From the NCBI GenBank assembly GCA_017849615.1, contig JAFIGS010000034.1:1-64000 (forward strand): a DNA stretch of 64,000 bases. Reading direction: 5' to 3'. Below, piece by piece: positions 54,463 to 63,193 of the stretch (positions are counted from its first letter, which is position 1; each line of letters begins with the position of its first letter). The notes below the pieces were generated by a model. That model was not told the DNA's origin. It was given only the letters and a program-made list of their open reading frames with translations, and did not search any database. The translations under genes were made by a program, and so were the position numbers. The stretch comes from Pseudolabrys sp. Its GTDB lineage: Bacteria; Pseudomonadota; Alphaproteobacteria; Rhizobiales; Xanthobacteraceae.

Positions 54463-54834
54463 ATGACGATCGGATCCGGCGACAGCGAGCCAGGTCAGAT
54501 TCCCGGGGGCGCCCGCGCCGCCCCCAACCTGCTCGGGCAGGTCACCTTCAATCGCCGCGAACTGAACCGCATTCTCGACCTCTATGGCCGCATGGTCGCG
54601 GCCGGCGAGTGGCGCGATTACGCCATCGACTTTCTCAAGGACCGCGCAGTGTTCTCGGTCTTCAGGCGTTCGTCCGAAGTGCCGCTGTACCGCATCGAGA
54701 AGGACCCGAAGCTGGCGCAACGCCAGGGCGCCTACAGCGTCATCTCGGCGACCGGGCTGATACTGCGCCGCGGCCACGAACTCGACCGCGTCCTGCGCGT
54801 CATCGACAAGCCGCAGCTCGCGCTGGCGAATTGA
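54463..54834 (+). CDS. DUF2794 domain-containing protein
   Basis: A 123-residue cytoplasmic protein of an alphaproteobacterial family. VTFNRRELNRILDLYGRMVA, GEWRDYAIDFLKDRAVFSVF and RSSEVPLYRIEKDPKLAQRQ match DUF2794. The ATG at 54463 follows a strong GAAGGAGG site. No biochemical function is known. The 495 bp before it contain a DUF1223 terminator and the candidate minus-strand sRNA, so it must have its own promoter near 54300-54440. Confidence 0.88.
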   Translation: MTIGSGDSEPGQIPGGARAAPNLLGQVTFNRRELNRILDLYGRMVAAGEWRDYAIDFLKDRAVFSVFRRSSEVPLYRIEKDPKLAQRQGAYSVISATGLILRRGHELDRVLRVIDKPQLALAN

Positions 54835-54840
54835 TCTCTT

Positions 54841-54976
54841 TGCCCCGGACGCGGTGCGGCACGAGCGTAGCGAAGTGCTGCGCCGCAGAGCCGGGGCCTT
54901 CACACATTCGGAGCTCTGGGCGGTCCCGGTTCTGCGGTGCACCGCCAAAGCGGCGCTGCACCGCGCCCGGGACAGG
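54841..54976. repeat. dispersed palindromic repeat, family D copy 2
   Basis: CCCCGGACGCGGTGCGGCAC...GTGCTGCGCCGCAGAGCCGGGGC, then GGCGGTCCCGGTTCTGCGGTGCACC...GGTGCACCGC-type arms and GCGCCCGGGACAGG. Same plan as 3396-3527. It lies between the convergent DUF2794 and acetyltransferase genes. Confidence 0.78.
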
Positions 54977-54980
54977 TGGT

Positions 54981-55496
54981 TCACGCCGGCGCGCTGTCGC
55001 CCTTGCCGAGCGGCAACTGCATCTGCACCGTGTCGAGCCAGCGGCCGAACTTGTAGCCGACCGATTTGAACACGCCGGCCGGCCGGAAGCCGCAGGCCGT
55101 GTGCAGGGCGATCGAGCCCGCCTGGTTCGAGTCGCCGATCACCGCCAGCATCTGGCGGAAGCCCGCCTCGGTGGAGAGCTTGATGAGTTCGGCCATCAGC
55201 GCCTTGCCGATGCCGCGCTTCTGCATGTCCGGCGCGATGTAGATCGAATCCTCGACCGTGAAGCGATAGGCCGGCCGTTCGCGAAACGGCCCGGCATAGG
55301 CGTAGCCGGCAACCTGGCCGTCGATTTCGGCGACGATGTAGGGGAATTTGCCGACGCGCAGCTTGTCGTAGCGCCGCATCATCTCCGCTTCGTCCGGCGG
55401 CTCGAGTTCGAAGGTCGCGGTGCCGGTGCGCACGGCATGGGCATAGATGACGGCGATGGCCGGGATATCGGCGGGCGTGGTCGGACGGATGTTCAT
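54981..55496 (-). CDS. GNAT-family N-acetyltransferase (phosphinothricin/methionine sulfone acetyltransferase-like)
   Basis: A 171-residue acetyltransferase. The acetyl-CoA-binding motif is QKRGIGKALMAELI, preceded by DSIYIAPDMQ. The N-terminus IRPTTPADIPAIAVIYAHAV and the ELEPPDEAEMMRRYDKL segment match the Pat/YncA group that acylates phosphinothricin or methionine sulfoximine/sulfone. The real substrate is not known. A terminator of the next gene separates it from the Bax-inhibitor gene upstream. Confidence 0.88.
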   Translation of the reverse strand: MNIRPTTPADIPAIAVIYAHAVRTGTATFELEPPDEAEMMRRYDKLRVGKFPYIVAEIDGQVAGYAYAGPFRERPAYRFTVEDSIYIAPDMQKRGIGKALMAELIKLSTEAGFRQMLAVIGDSNQAGSIALHTACGFRPAGVFKSVGYKFGRWLDTVQMQLPLGKGDSAPA

Positions 55497-55511
55497 GGCA
55501 ACACCACAAAA

Positions 55512-55545
55512 GAAAACGCCCCGGCTTTAGGCCGGGGCGTTCATT
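55512..55545 (-). terminator. intrinsic terminator after the Bax-inhibitor-1-like gene
   Basis: Read on the minus strand, AACGCCCCGGC-ctaaa-GCCGGGGCGTT is followed by TTCTTTTG, 25 bases past the stop of the Bax-inhibitor-like gene. Confidence 0.85.
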
Positions 55546-55569
55546 CTGGCAACTGTCTCTATCCGTTCG

Positions 55570-56340
55570 TTAGCGCCGGTCACCCAGGAAGCGCAGCATG
55601 AACAGGAACAGGTTGATGAAGTCGAGGTAGAGCGTCAGCGCGCCCATCACCGCCTTGCGGCCGGCGGCGGTGCTGTCGTCGTTGACGTCGTACATCTCCT
55701 TGATCTTCTGGGTATCCCAGGCGGTCAGGCCGGCGAAGATCAGCACGCCGACGATCGAGATCACGAAGCCCAGGCCCGAAGAGCCGAGGAAGATGTTGAC
55801 GATCGACGCCAGGATCAGGCCGAACAGACCCATGATCAGGAACGAGCCGATCGGCGACAGGTCACGCTGCGTCGTGTAGCCGTACAGGCTCAGCGCGCCG
55901 AACGATGCCGCGGAGATGAAGAAGGTGCGGGCGATCGACGAGCCGGTGTAGACCACCAGGATCGACATTAGCGCCAGGCCGAGCAGGCCGGCGTAGAGCA
56001 TGAACAGGCCGAAGGCGGTCGAGGGCTGCAGCGTGTGAACGCGGAAGCTCAGGAAGAACACCAGGCCGAGTGTCGCCAGCATCAGCACGATCGGCGTGAA
56101 GCCGCCGAGGATCATCTGGCCGAACGCGGTCGCGCCGACGAGACCCGCCGGGGTGATGCGGATCGCATCGCCGCCCGCGAGCTGGAAGGCGAAAAAGGCG
56201 ACGACGCCGGTCAGTGCGACGCCGGCGGCCATATAGTTGTAAACGCGGAGCATGTAGGCGCGCAGGCCTGCATCGATCTCCGCAGTGCGCGCGGCGGTGC
56301 CGAAGCCGCGGGCAGCTACGTTACGGTCGAAGTCCGACAT
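55570..56340 (-). CDS. Bax inhibitor-1/YccA family membrane protein
   Basis: A 256-residue polytopic protein with seven predicted helices. The family signature falls in RVHTLQPSTAFGLFMLYAGLLG and RTFFISAASFGALSLYGYTT, and the C-terminal DTQKIKEMYDVNDDSTAAGRK precedes a last helix with ALTLYLDFINLFLFMLRFLG. Bacterial BI-1 homologues include YccA, which modulates FtsH, and a pH-gated calcium-leak channel from Bacillus. The ATG at 56340 follows AGGAGAGGG. It is followed by its own terminator. Confidence 0.93.
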   Translation of the reverse strand: MSDFDRNVAARGFGTAARTAEIDAGLRAYMLRVYNYMAAGVALTGVVAFFAFQLAGGDAIRITPAGLVGATAFGQMILGGFTPIVLMLATLGLVFFLSFRVHTLQPSTAFGLFMLYAGLLGLALMSILVVYTGSSIARTFFISAASFGALSLYGYTTQRDLSPIGSFLIMGLFGLILASIVNIFLGSSGLGFVISIVGVLIFAGLTAWDTQKIKEMYDVNDDSTAAGRKAVMGALTLYLDFINLFLFMLRFLGDRR

Positions 56341-56606
56341 CGAAATTTCCCTCTCCTCAGTGCCGGCGATTGTCAGGTGACGGTGCCGGCTCACGTCAGG
56401 CGCCGGACCGCTGTCGCGGCAGGCGCCTCATGTTGCGGAATGTAATGGTTGGTGAGGTTTTGCGCCAGATATGGCGGGGTCATGTTCGGCCTACCTTGCG
56501 GAATATTAACCTTCACTGCAACGGCCGTTTTGGCCGCAAAAACAAGGGCTATGCCGCCTCCGGAAGCCGGCGCGGCTGAATGTCGCTGCCCCGCCAAGAC
56601 CTTAGG

Positions 56607-59156
56607 TCAGAGATTTCGCAGCACCGGGGCCGGCTTCTGGCCCAGCGCCGAGAAGGTGCCGGCAAGGCCCAGCACCACCGTCACCAGCACGGCCGCCAGC
56701 GTCGCCAGCAACGACGCGCCGGGCTGCCAGGAGAAGGGCAGGCGCATCAGCTCGGTGACGATCAGCCAGCTCGCCGCGGTGCCGCTGAGCACGCCGAACA
56801 CCGCGGTGGCGGCGGCGATCAGGAGGTACTCGATGGTGTAGGCGCCGATCAGCCGCAGCCGGGTCGCCCCTAACGTCTTGAGGATGACGGCGTCGTAGAC
56901 CCGGTGGCGGTGGCCGGCGGCCAGCGCGCCGCCCAGCACCAGCGCCGCGACCAGCAGCGTCAGCCCGGAGGCGCCGCGGATCGCCAGCACCAGATTGCCG
57001 ATCAGCGAGCCGATGGCGTCGAGAGCGTCCTTGACGCGCACGGTGGTGATCATCGGAAAGTCCTGCGCCAGCGCGCGGATGATCTTGTTCTCCTCCTCGG
57101 CGGTCGTCTTGCTCTCCGGGTAGGTGAGGGTCGCCAGCCGTGTATGCGGCGCGCCGTCGAACACATGCGGCGAGAACACCAGCACGAAATTGATGCTCAG
57201 GCTCTGCCAGTCAACCGTGCGCAGATTGGCGATCTTCGCCGTGATATTGCGGCCGAGCACATTGACGGTGACGGTGTCGCCAACCTTGAGGCCGAGGCCG
57301 TCGGCGATCTTCTTCTCGAACGACACCAAAGGTTCGCCGCGATAGTCGGGGTCCCACCATTGCCCGTCGGTCAGGCGCGAGCCGTTCGGCACCGTCGCCG
57401 AATAGGTGATGCCGCGGTCGCTCTGCAGCACCCAGGCGGCTTCCTCGGACGGCTTGAGATCCTGCGCATCGACGCTGTTGGCCGAGACGATGCGGCCGCG
57501 CAGCATCGGCACCTCGTCGAGCGCGGCGCCCGGCGCCTGTTTGGCGACGAAGGCATCGAATTCAGGCGCGCGGTCCGACGGGATGTCGAGGAAATAGAAG
57601 GCCGGGGCTCGTGCCGGCAATTCCCGGGCGAACTGGCTGCGCAAATTGCCGTCGATCTCGATCACGGTGACGAGGAGCGCGATGCCGAGGCCGAGAGACA
57701 ATACGATGGTCGGCGTCAGCGCGCCGGGACGATGGATGTTCGCAATCGCCATGCGCAGGCTGGTCGATTTCGGGCGCGGCACGCGGCGCGCGATGGCCAT
57801 CACCAGCAGGCCGACAAGCTGCAGCAGCACGAACACGGCGGCGGCGACGCCGACATAGATCAGCGCCACGCGGCGGTCGTAGGCGAGCAGCACGGCCAGC
57901 GTGCCGAGCGCCGCAATGGCCAGCGCGGTGAGCGCCATATAGCTGCGGCGCGGCCAGGACGGCTGCGCGGCGACGACGTCGCGGAACAGCGCGCCGACCG
58001 GCACGTCATGGGCGCGGCCGAGCGGCCACATCGCGAAGGCGAGCGCGGTGAGCAGGCCATAGACCAGCGACAGGAAGAGTTCGGGCACCTGAATGGCCGG
58101 TACGATCGGCAGCGGAATGATGGAGCCGAACAGGCCGACGACGATGAACGGCAGGGCCGCGCCGAGTGCCGCGCCGATGGCGCCGCCGATCAGCGACAGC
58201 AGAATTACTTGAGTCAGATAGATCGCGAAGACGCGGCGGCCGCTGGCGCCCAGCGCCTTCAGCGTGGCGATGGTGGCGCGCTTGCGGTCGAGATGGCTCT
58301 TCACCGCATTGCCGACGCCGACGCCGCCGACGAGCAGCGCGGTGAGGCCGACGATGGTGAGGAATTGCGTGAAGCGGTTGACGTTGCGCTCGAGCTGCGG
58401 TGAGGCATTGGTGCGGTCGCGGATTTCCCAGCCGGCATTGGGCTGTTTGACGCGGGCATCGTCGGTGACGGCCTTGACCTCGGCTTCGTGGCCGGCGCCG
58501 GGCAGCTTCACCTGATACTTCCAGCGCACCAGGCTGCCGGGCTGCAACAGGCCGGTGGCGCGCAGCGCTTCCTCGCTGACCATCAGGCGCGGGCCGAAGC
58601 CGATGCCGACCGAGAGTTTATCGGGTTCGTTGGTGAGCGCGGCGCGAATGACGAACTCGATATTGCCGACGGTGATGCGCGCGCCGGGCTCGATGGCGAG
58701 CCGCGCCAGCAAGGTCTGGTCGGCGACCGCGCCATAGGCGCCGTCGCGCTGCGCCAGCGCCTCGTCGAGCGGCATGTCGGGCGTGAGCGTAACCTTGCCG
58801 AACAGCGGATAGGCTTTGTCGACGGCTTTCAGCTCGACCAAAGTGGCGTCGCCGCTGGCGATGCGCGACATGGCGCGCAGGCTGGCGGTGGTCGAGACTT
58901 CGCCATGGCTCTGCAGGAAGGCGACTTCGTCGGGTTTGGCTTCGCGTTGAATCAGGCTGAACGACAAATCGCCGCCGAGGATAACGCGGCCTTCGCGCGC
59001 CAGCCCGTCATTGAGGCTGGCGGCGAGCGAGCCGACGCCGGCGATCGACATGGCGCCGAGCGCGATGCAGGCGATGAACACGTAGAAGCCGGCCAGCCCG
59101 CCGCGCATTTCGCGCAGGGCGTAGCGAAGCGGGAGCCAGCGTGACGCGCCGCTCAT
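56607..59156 (-). CDS. FtsX-family ABC transporter permease (YbbP-like)
   Basis: An 849-residue permease with two repeated FtsX/MacB-type modules and about ten helices: one N-terminal (YVFIACIALGAMSIAGVGSL), a central bundle (about 260-440 and 470-515) and a C-terminal bundle from about 715. Large periplasmic domains lie between. It matches the E. coli YbbP arrangement. Together with the ATPase upstream it forms a lipoprotein- or envelope-type extrusion transporter of unknown substrate. Its ATG overlaps the ATPase stop by one base (TAATG), so the pair is translationally coupled. Confidence 0.92.
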   Translation of the reverse strand: MSGASRWLPLRYALREMRGGLAGFYVFIACIALGAMSIAGVGSLAASLNDGLAREGRVILGGDLSFSLIQREAKPDEVAFLQSHGEVSTTASLRAMSRIASGDATLVELKAVDKAYPLFGKVTLTPDMPLDEALAQRDGAYGAVADQTLLARLAIEPGARITVGNIEFVIRAALTNEPDKLSVGIGFGPRLMVSEEALRATGLLQPGSLVRWKYQVKLPGAGHEAEVKAVTDDARVKQPNAGWEIRDRTNASPQLERNVNRFTQFLTIVGLTALLVGGVGVGNAVKSHLDRKRATIATLKALGASGRRVFAIYLTQVILLSLIGGAIGAALGAALPFIVVGLFGSIIPLPIVPAIQVPELFLSLVYGLLTALAFAMWPLGRAHDVPVGALFRDVVAAQPSWPRRSYMALTALAIAALGTLAVLLAYDRRVALIYVGVAAAVFVLLQLVGLLVMAIARRVPRPKSTSLRMAIANIHRPGALTPTIVLSLGLGIALLVTVIEIDGNLRSQFARELPARAPAFYFLDIPSDRAPEFDAFVAKQAPGAALDEVPMLRGRIVSANSVDAQDLKPSEEAAWVLQSDRGITYSATVPNGSRLTDGQWWDPDYRGEPLVSFEKKIADGLGLKVGDTVTVNVLGRNITAKIANLRTVDWQSLSINFVLVFSPHVFDGAPHTRLATLTYPESKTTAEEENKIIRALAQDFPMITTVRVKDALDAIGSLIGNLVLAIRGASGLTLLVAALVLGGALAAGHRHRVYDAVILKTLGATRLRLIGAYTIEYLLIAAATAVFGVLSGTAASWLIVTELMRLPFSWQPGASLLATLAAVLVTVVLGLAGTFSALGQKPAPVLRNL

Positions 59157-59848
59157 TATTGACCGTCCACAATATGCCCCGAGCGCAGGCGCACGACGCG
59201 GCCGCATTTCTGCGCCAGCGCCGGATCGTGCGTGACGAGCACCAATGTGGCGCCGTGCTTCTCGTAGCCGGCGAACAGCAGTTCGACGATCTGCTTGCCG
59301 GTGTCCTCGTCGAGATTGCCGGTCGGCTCGTCGGCGACCAGGATCGACGGGTTGGGCGCCAGCGCGCGGGCGACCGCGACGCGTTGCTGTTCGCCGCCCG
59401 ACATTTGCGCCGGATAGTGATGCAGGCGATGGCCGAGGCCAACGAGTTCAAGCTCGGCGCGGGCGCGGTCCTGCGCGTCGTCGATGCCGGCGAGTTCGAG
59501 CGGCACCGCGACATTTTCGAGCGCCGTCATGGTCGGGATGAGGTGGAAGGATTGGAAGACGATGCCTATGTTGCGGCCACGGAAGCGGGCCAGTTCGTCC
59601 TCGCTCAGTTCGCGCAGGTTCTCGCCGGCCACCGTCACGGTGCCGGTGTCGGCGCGTTCCAGCCCGGCCATCACCATGAGCAGGGTCGATTTGCCGGACC
59701 CGGACGGGCCGACGAGGCCAATTGCCTCGCCCCTGCCTATATTCAGGTCGATGTCCCGGAGGATATGAACACGGGCGGCGTCGCGGCCGAGCGAGAGATT
59801 GAGCCCCGATAGCGCAATGGCGGGCCCGGCAGGTGAAGGTGCTTTCAT
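59156..59848 (-). CDS. ABC transporter ATP-binding protein (YbbA/LolD-like)
   Basis: A 230-residue ATPase of the LolD/YbbA/MacB group. Walker A is GPSGSGKST (residues 47-55). The Q-loop is in [19 protein letters not shown], the signature is [15 protein letters not shown], Walker B is [16 protein letters not shown], and the H-loop is LVTHDPAL. Its ATG (59848) overlaps the ATG of the divergent esterase gene in the palindrome CATG, and its stop overlaps the permease start. The tesA-ybbA-ybbP order is the same as in E. coli. Confidence 0.95.
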   Translation of the reverse strand: MKAPSPAGPAIALSGLNLSLGRDAARVHILRDIDLNIGRGEAIGLVGPSGSGKSTLLMVMAGLERADTGTVTVAGENLRELSEDELARFRGRNIGIVFQSFHLIPTMTALENVAVPLELAGIDDAQDRARAELELVGLGHRLHHYPAQMSGGEQQRVAVARALAPNPSILVADEPTGNLDEDTGKQIVELLFAGYEKHGATLVLVTHDPALAQKCGRVVRLRSGHIVDGQ

Positions 59849-60539
59849 GAATCTCTTTCCGAAACGATCGCCGTCATATGGGGAAGTTCTTCGTCCAGTC
59901 CAGCGGGCTGCGGCGCTATTACTCATATTTGCCGGCATTTTGGGCTCGAATGCGGCTCTCGCGGCTGACAAAGCCGTGAAGATCGTCGTTCTCGGCGACT
60001 CCCTGACCGCCGGCTATGGGCTCAATGTCCAGGATGCCTTCCCGACCAAACTCGGGGTGGCGCTGAAGGCCAAGGGCCATGCCATCGAACTGATCAATGC
60101 CGGGGTGTCGGGCGACACCGCGACCGGCGGGCTCGACCGCTTCGACTGGTCGGTGCCGCCGGATGCCGACGCGCTGATCCTCGAACTCGGCGCCAATGAC
60201 GCGTTGCGCGGCGTGGCCCCGGACGTGACCCGCGCCGCGCTCGACAGAATCCTGACCAAGGTCGCGGAGCGGAAGATTCCGGTGTTGCTGGCCGGCATGT
60301 TGTCGCCGCCCAATATGGGCGCCGATTACGCCGCGAAATTCAACGCGATCTTCCCCGATCTCGCGCAGAAGCATAATGCGTTGTTCTATCCGTTTTTCCT
60401 TGAAGGCGTCGCCGCCGACGACAAGCTGAACCAGCGCGACGGCATGCATCCAAGTCCGGACGGCGTGGATGTCATCGTGAAGAACATTCTGCCGAAGGTC
60501 GAGGAACTGATCGCGCTGGCGAAGGCGAAGAACGGCTGA
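59847..60539 (+). CDS. SGNH-family arylesterase / TesA-like thioesterase-lysophospholipase
   Basis: A 230-residue GDSL/SGNH hydrolase with a signal peptide (about residues 20-40). Block I VVLGDSLTAGYGLN carries the catalytic Ser52. Block III is LELGANDALRG, and block V DGMHPSPDG carries the Asp-His pair. TesA-type enzymes hydrolyse acyl-thioesters, lysophospholipids and aryl esters in the periplasm. The ATG at 59847 follows AGGTGAAGG, which lies inside the divergent ATPase coding region. Gene order matches tesA next to ybbA-ybbP in E. coli. Confidence 0.93.
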   Translation: MNLFPKRSPSYGEVLRPVQRAAALLLIFAGILGSNAALAADKAVKIVVLGDSLTAGYGLNVQDAFPTKLGVALKAKGHAIELINAGVSGDTATGGLDRFDWSVPPDADALILELGANDALRGVAPDVTRAALDRILTKVAERKIPVLLAGMLSPPNMGADYAAKFNAIFPDLAQKHNALFYPFFLEGVAADDKLNQRDGMHPSPDGVDVIVKNILPKVEELIALAKAKNG

Positions 60540-60545
60540 CGCTCA

Positions 60546-61079
60546 ATGCCCCGTCTCTTCACCGGCATCGAAATCCCCTCCGGCATCGCCGAGGCGCTGA
60601 ACATGCTGCGCGGCGGGCTGCCGGGCGCGCGCTGGATCGACCGCGAGAATTATCACATCACCTTGCGCTTCCTCGGCGATATCGATGACCGCATGGCGAA
60701 TGACGCGGCCTCGGTCCTCGCGGATATTCGCAAGCCGGCCTTCAACCTGTATTTCGACGGCCTCGCTTCATTCGGCGGCCGCAAGCCGCGCTCGGTCTAT
60801 GCGCAGGTCGCGGCCGAGCCGGCTTTGGACGAGTTGCAGGACGAGCAGGAGCGGCTGATGCGCCGCATCGGGCTTGCGCCGGAAACGCGCAAGTTCACGC
60901 CGCATGTGACCTTGGCGCGGCTGCGCGCAACGTCGAGCATGGATGTCGCGGAGTATCTGTCCGCGCGCGGCTTCTTCCGCACCGCGCCGTTTCCGGTGAC
61001 GCGTTTCGTGCTGTTCTCGTCGCGCGCCTCGACCGGCGGCGGGCCTTACGTGGTGGAAGAGAGCTATGCGCTTCTCTGA
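60546..61079 (+). CDS. thpR: RNA 2',3'-cyclic phosphodiesterase (2H family)
   Basis: A 177-residue 2H phosphoesterase. The two HxTx motifs are H37-I-T-L in NYHITLRFLGD and H120-V-T-L in FTPHVTLARLR. The family start LFTGIEIPSGIAEAL and RVNGR-like SVYAQVA segments are present. Such enzymes open 2',3'-cyclic phosphates at RNA ends or ligate tRNA halves. It starts six bases after the esterase gene, so the two are probably co-transcribed. Its stop abuts the stop of the convergent acetyltransferase gene. Confidence 0.93.
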   Translation: MPRLFTGIEIPSGIAEALNMLRGGLPGARWIDRENYHITLRFLGDIDDRMANDAASVLADIRKPAFNLYFDGLASFGGRKPRSVYAQVAAEPALDELQDEQERLMRRIGLAPETRKFTPHVTLARLRATSSMDVAEYLSARGFFRTAPFPVTRFVLFSSRASTGGGPYVVEESYALL

Positions 61080-61655
61080 CTACGCCACCTTGAACAGCCG
61101 CATTTGCGCGTCGAGCATCGAAGTGGCCAAGCCGTGGGCGTCTTCCACCGCTTCGAGCGCGAGCGACAGGGGCGTATAGCGCGGCGCTCTCACTTCGCCG
61201 ACGATGCTGCCGAAATCGAAGGAGAAGTCGGCTTCGAACTTGCGCGCGAGCTGCTGCATGCGCCGGTTGCCGGCGAGGCAATCCATGCGCAGCAGGCGGA
61301 TGGCGCGATTGCGCGCCGACAGCAGGATGCGCTCGAGCAACGCGGTGCCGACGCCGTGGCTCTGCCAATCCTTTTCGATCGAGAAGGCGGCCTCGGCCTC
61401 GTTGCCGAACAGCGGCCCGATCGGACGCAGTTCGCCGGCGCCGCGGAGCGTGCCATCGACGAAAAAGCCGTAAACGATGACGCCGAACTCGTGGATGCTG
61501 TGGGCGTGCTTGTCGATGAACTCGTCCGAGACGGCACCGGAGAAGCGGGTGTTGCGGCTTTCGCGATCGAGGCGCAGCAGGTGGTCGCGGTAGGCGGCGG
61601 CCTCGGCGGGCCACAGCTTGCGGACGACGCCATCGAGAGGCAGGGGCTCGCTCAT
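61080..61655 (-). CDS. GNAT-family N-acetyltransferase
   Basis: A 191-residue acetyltransferase with SIEKDWQSHGVGTALLERIL as the acetyl-CoA-binding helix and DEFIDKHAHSIHEFGVIVYG upstream. The C-terminal helix LALEAVEDAHGLATSMLDAQ is an extension outside the core fold. The substrate is not recognised. Its upstream region contains a TGC-rich motif resembling PhaR-binding sites of phasin promoters, so expression may be linked to carbon storage. This is inference. Confidence 0.87.
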   Translation of the reverse strand: MSEPLPLDGVVRKLWPAEAAAYRDHLLRLDRESRNTRFSGAVSDEFIDKHAHSIHEFGVIVYGFFVDGTLRGAGELRPIGPLFGNEAEAAFSIEKDWQSHGVGTALLERILLSARNRAIRLLRMDCLAGNRRMQQLARKFEADFSFDFGSIVGEVRAPRYTPLSLALEAVEDAHGLATSMLDAQMRLFKVA

Positions 61656-61735
61656 ATCGAAATTCCTCAGGTCAAGAAGTCGGCTCTGCCCCCTCGGTCT
61701 CCCGACTCATTTTCTGTTTGCACACACATATATGG

Positions 61736-61747
61736 TGCATTGCAGCA
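61736..61747 (-). promoter_or_regulatory. TGC-rich motif before the GNAT gene
   Basis: The minus strand reads TGCTGCAATGCA just 80 bp before the GNAT start, in an AT-rich stretch (ATATATGTGTGTGC). Repeated TGC/GCA half-sites of this kind resemble PhaR operators in front of phasin genes. The assignment is weak. Confidence 0.25.
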
Positions 61748-61801
61748 AAAATACGATCCGGCTTAGGGCGCAGGACGGCCTCCCTTGCGAAAAACGCATG
61801 G

Positions 61802-61817
61802 CTAACAAAGTGTTAAC
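61802..61817 (+). promoter_or_regulatory. CtrA-like box upstream of zapE
   Basis: CTAA-CAAAGTG-TTAAC has one mismatch to the CtrA consensus TTAA-N7-TTAAC. It lies about 195 bp before the zapE start in a 356-bp intergenic region that otherwise shows no clear feature. Confidence 0.35.
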
Positions 61818-62011
61818 GATCGGGCCCTTGGCGATCTTTGGTTTCGCCGCGCCGGGTAAGCGCGTCCCGCCGGCGCCATGCGGTGCAACATTGCGACCCT
61901 GCGCGCTGCGAAAAGCCTGCCTTCGCGTCGCGAACGATTTACAGCCGCGGCGCTACGCCTTAGCTGTTGCGGCATTGTCCCGCCGATCATCGATTTTGTG
62001 CCCCCACCTCC

Positions 62012-63181
62012 ATGTCTGAAACCTTTGCCGGCCGCTATGCGGCGCTGGTCGACTCCGGAAAGATCGAGGCCGACCCGGCGCAGGCCGCGCTGGCCCGGCA
62101 TTACGTCGCGCTCGATCAGCGGCTGACCGAGAGGCTTCTGGCGCGCAAGTCGTCGTCGCTCGGCTGGCTGTTCGGCAAGAAGAAGGCGCCGCCGGTCAAG
62201 GGCCTCTACGTCCACGGCGAGGTCGGCCGCGGCAAGACCATGCTGATGGACCTGTTCTATCAGTCCACCGTCGTCGAGAAGAAACGCCGCGCGCACTTCC
62301 ATGAATTCATGGCGGATGTGCACGAGCGGGTGCACCGCTACCGGCAGGCGATCAGGGACGGCAAGGTCGCGGATCAGGATCCGATCCTGCATGCCGCCGA
62401 TGAAATCGCCGACGAGACCCAACTCATCTGCTTCGACGAGTTTCACGTCACCGATATCGCCGACGCCATGATCCTCGGCCGCTTGTTCACGCGGCTGTTC
62501 GAGCGCGGCGTGGTGATGGTGGCGACGTCGAACCTGGCGCCGCGCGATCTCTACAAGGACGGGCTCAACCGCGCGCTGTTCGTGCCGTTTCTCAAACTGC
62601 TGGAGCAGCAATGCGAAGTGGTCCGGCTCGACGCCCGCACCGATTTCCGGCTGGAAAAGCTCACCGGCGTCAATGCCTGGTATGTCCCGCCTGACATCCA
62701 GGCCGAGGCGGCGCTGGACAACGCCTGGCGCGAACTCGTCGGGCATGCCGAAGGCGCGGCGCATGAACTCATCGTCAAAGGCCGCATCGTGAATGTGCCG
62801 AAAGCGGCAATGGGCGTTGCGCGCTTTGAATTTTCCGATCTTTGCTCGAAGCCGCTGGCGGCATCGGACTTTCACAAGATCGCGCTGGAATTTCATACCC
62901 TCATCATCGACCGCATCCCGATCATGGATGACTCACGCCGCAACGAGGCCAAGCGTTTCATTATCCTCGTCGATACCTTGTACGATCACGCGGTGAAACT
63001 GCTCGCTTCCGCGGAAGCGTCACCCGAGCAGCTCTATACCGGCGCCGACGGTTATGAGGCCAACGAGTTCAAGCGCACCGCCTCACGTCTGTTCGAAATG
63101 CGCTCGCAATCCTATCTCGGCCTGCCGCACGGCCCGCGCACGGCGGAGAATATCGATCTGGCGAAGATCGTCGATACCTGA
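62012..63181 (+). CDS. zapE: cell division protein ZapE (AFG1-like ATPase)
   Basis: A 389-residue AFG1/LACE1-type P-loop ATPase that associates with the divisome in E. coli and with protein quality control in mitochondria. Walker A is [14 protein letters not shown] (residues 69-82). Walker B is [20 protein letters not shown], and the sensor region is [20 protein letters not shown]. The segments [15 protein letters not shown] and the C-terminal [18 protein letters not shown] are conserved. The ATG at 62012 (MSETFAGRY) is chosen. A 356-bp intergenic region with a CtrA-like box lies upstream. Confidence 0.95.
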   Translation: MSETFAGRYAALVDSGKIEADPAQAALARHYVALDQRLTERLLARKSSSLGWLFGKKKAPPVKGLYVHGEVGRGKTMLMDLFYQSTVVEKKRRAHFHEFMADVHERVHRYRQAIRDGKVADQDPILHAADEIADETQLICFDEFHVTDIADAMILGRLFTRLFERGVVMVATSNLAPRDLYKDGLNRALFVPFLKLLEQQCEVVRLDARTDFRLEKLTGVNAWYVPPDIQAEAALDNAWRELVGHAEGAAHELIVKGRIVNVPKAAMGVARFEFSDLCSKPLAASDFHKIALEFHTLIIDRIPIMDDSRRNEAKRFIILVDTLYDHAVKLLASAEASPEQLYTGADGYEANEFKRTASRLFEMRSQSYLGLPHGPRTAENIDLAKIVDT

Positions 63182-63193
63182 ACCGTCCGGCAC

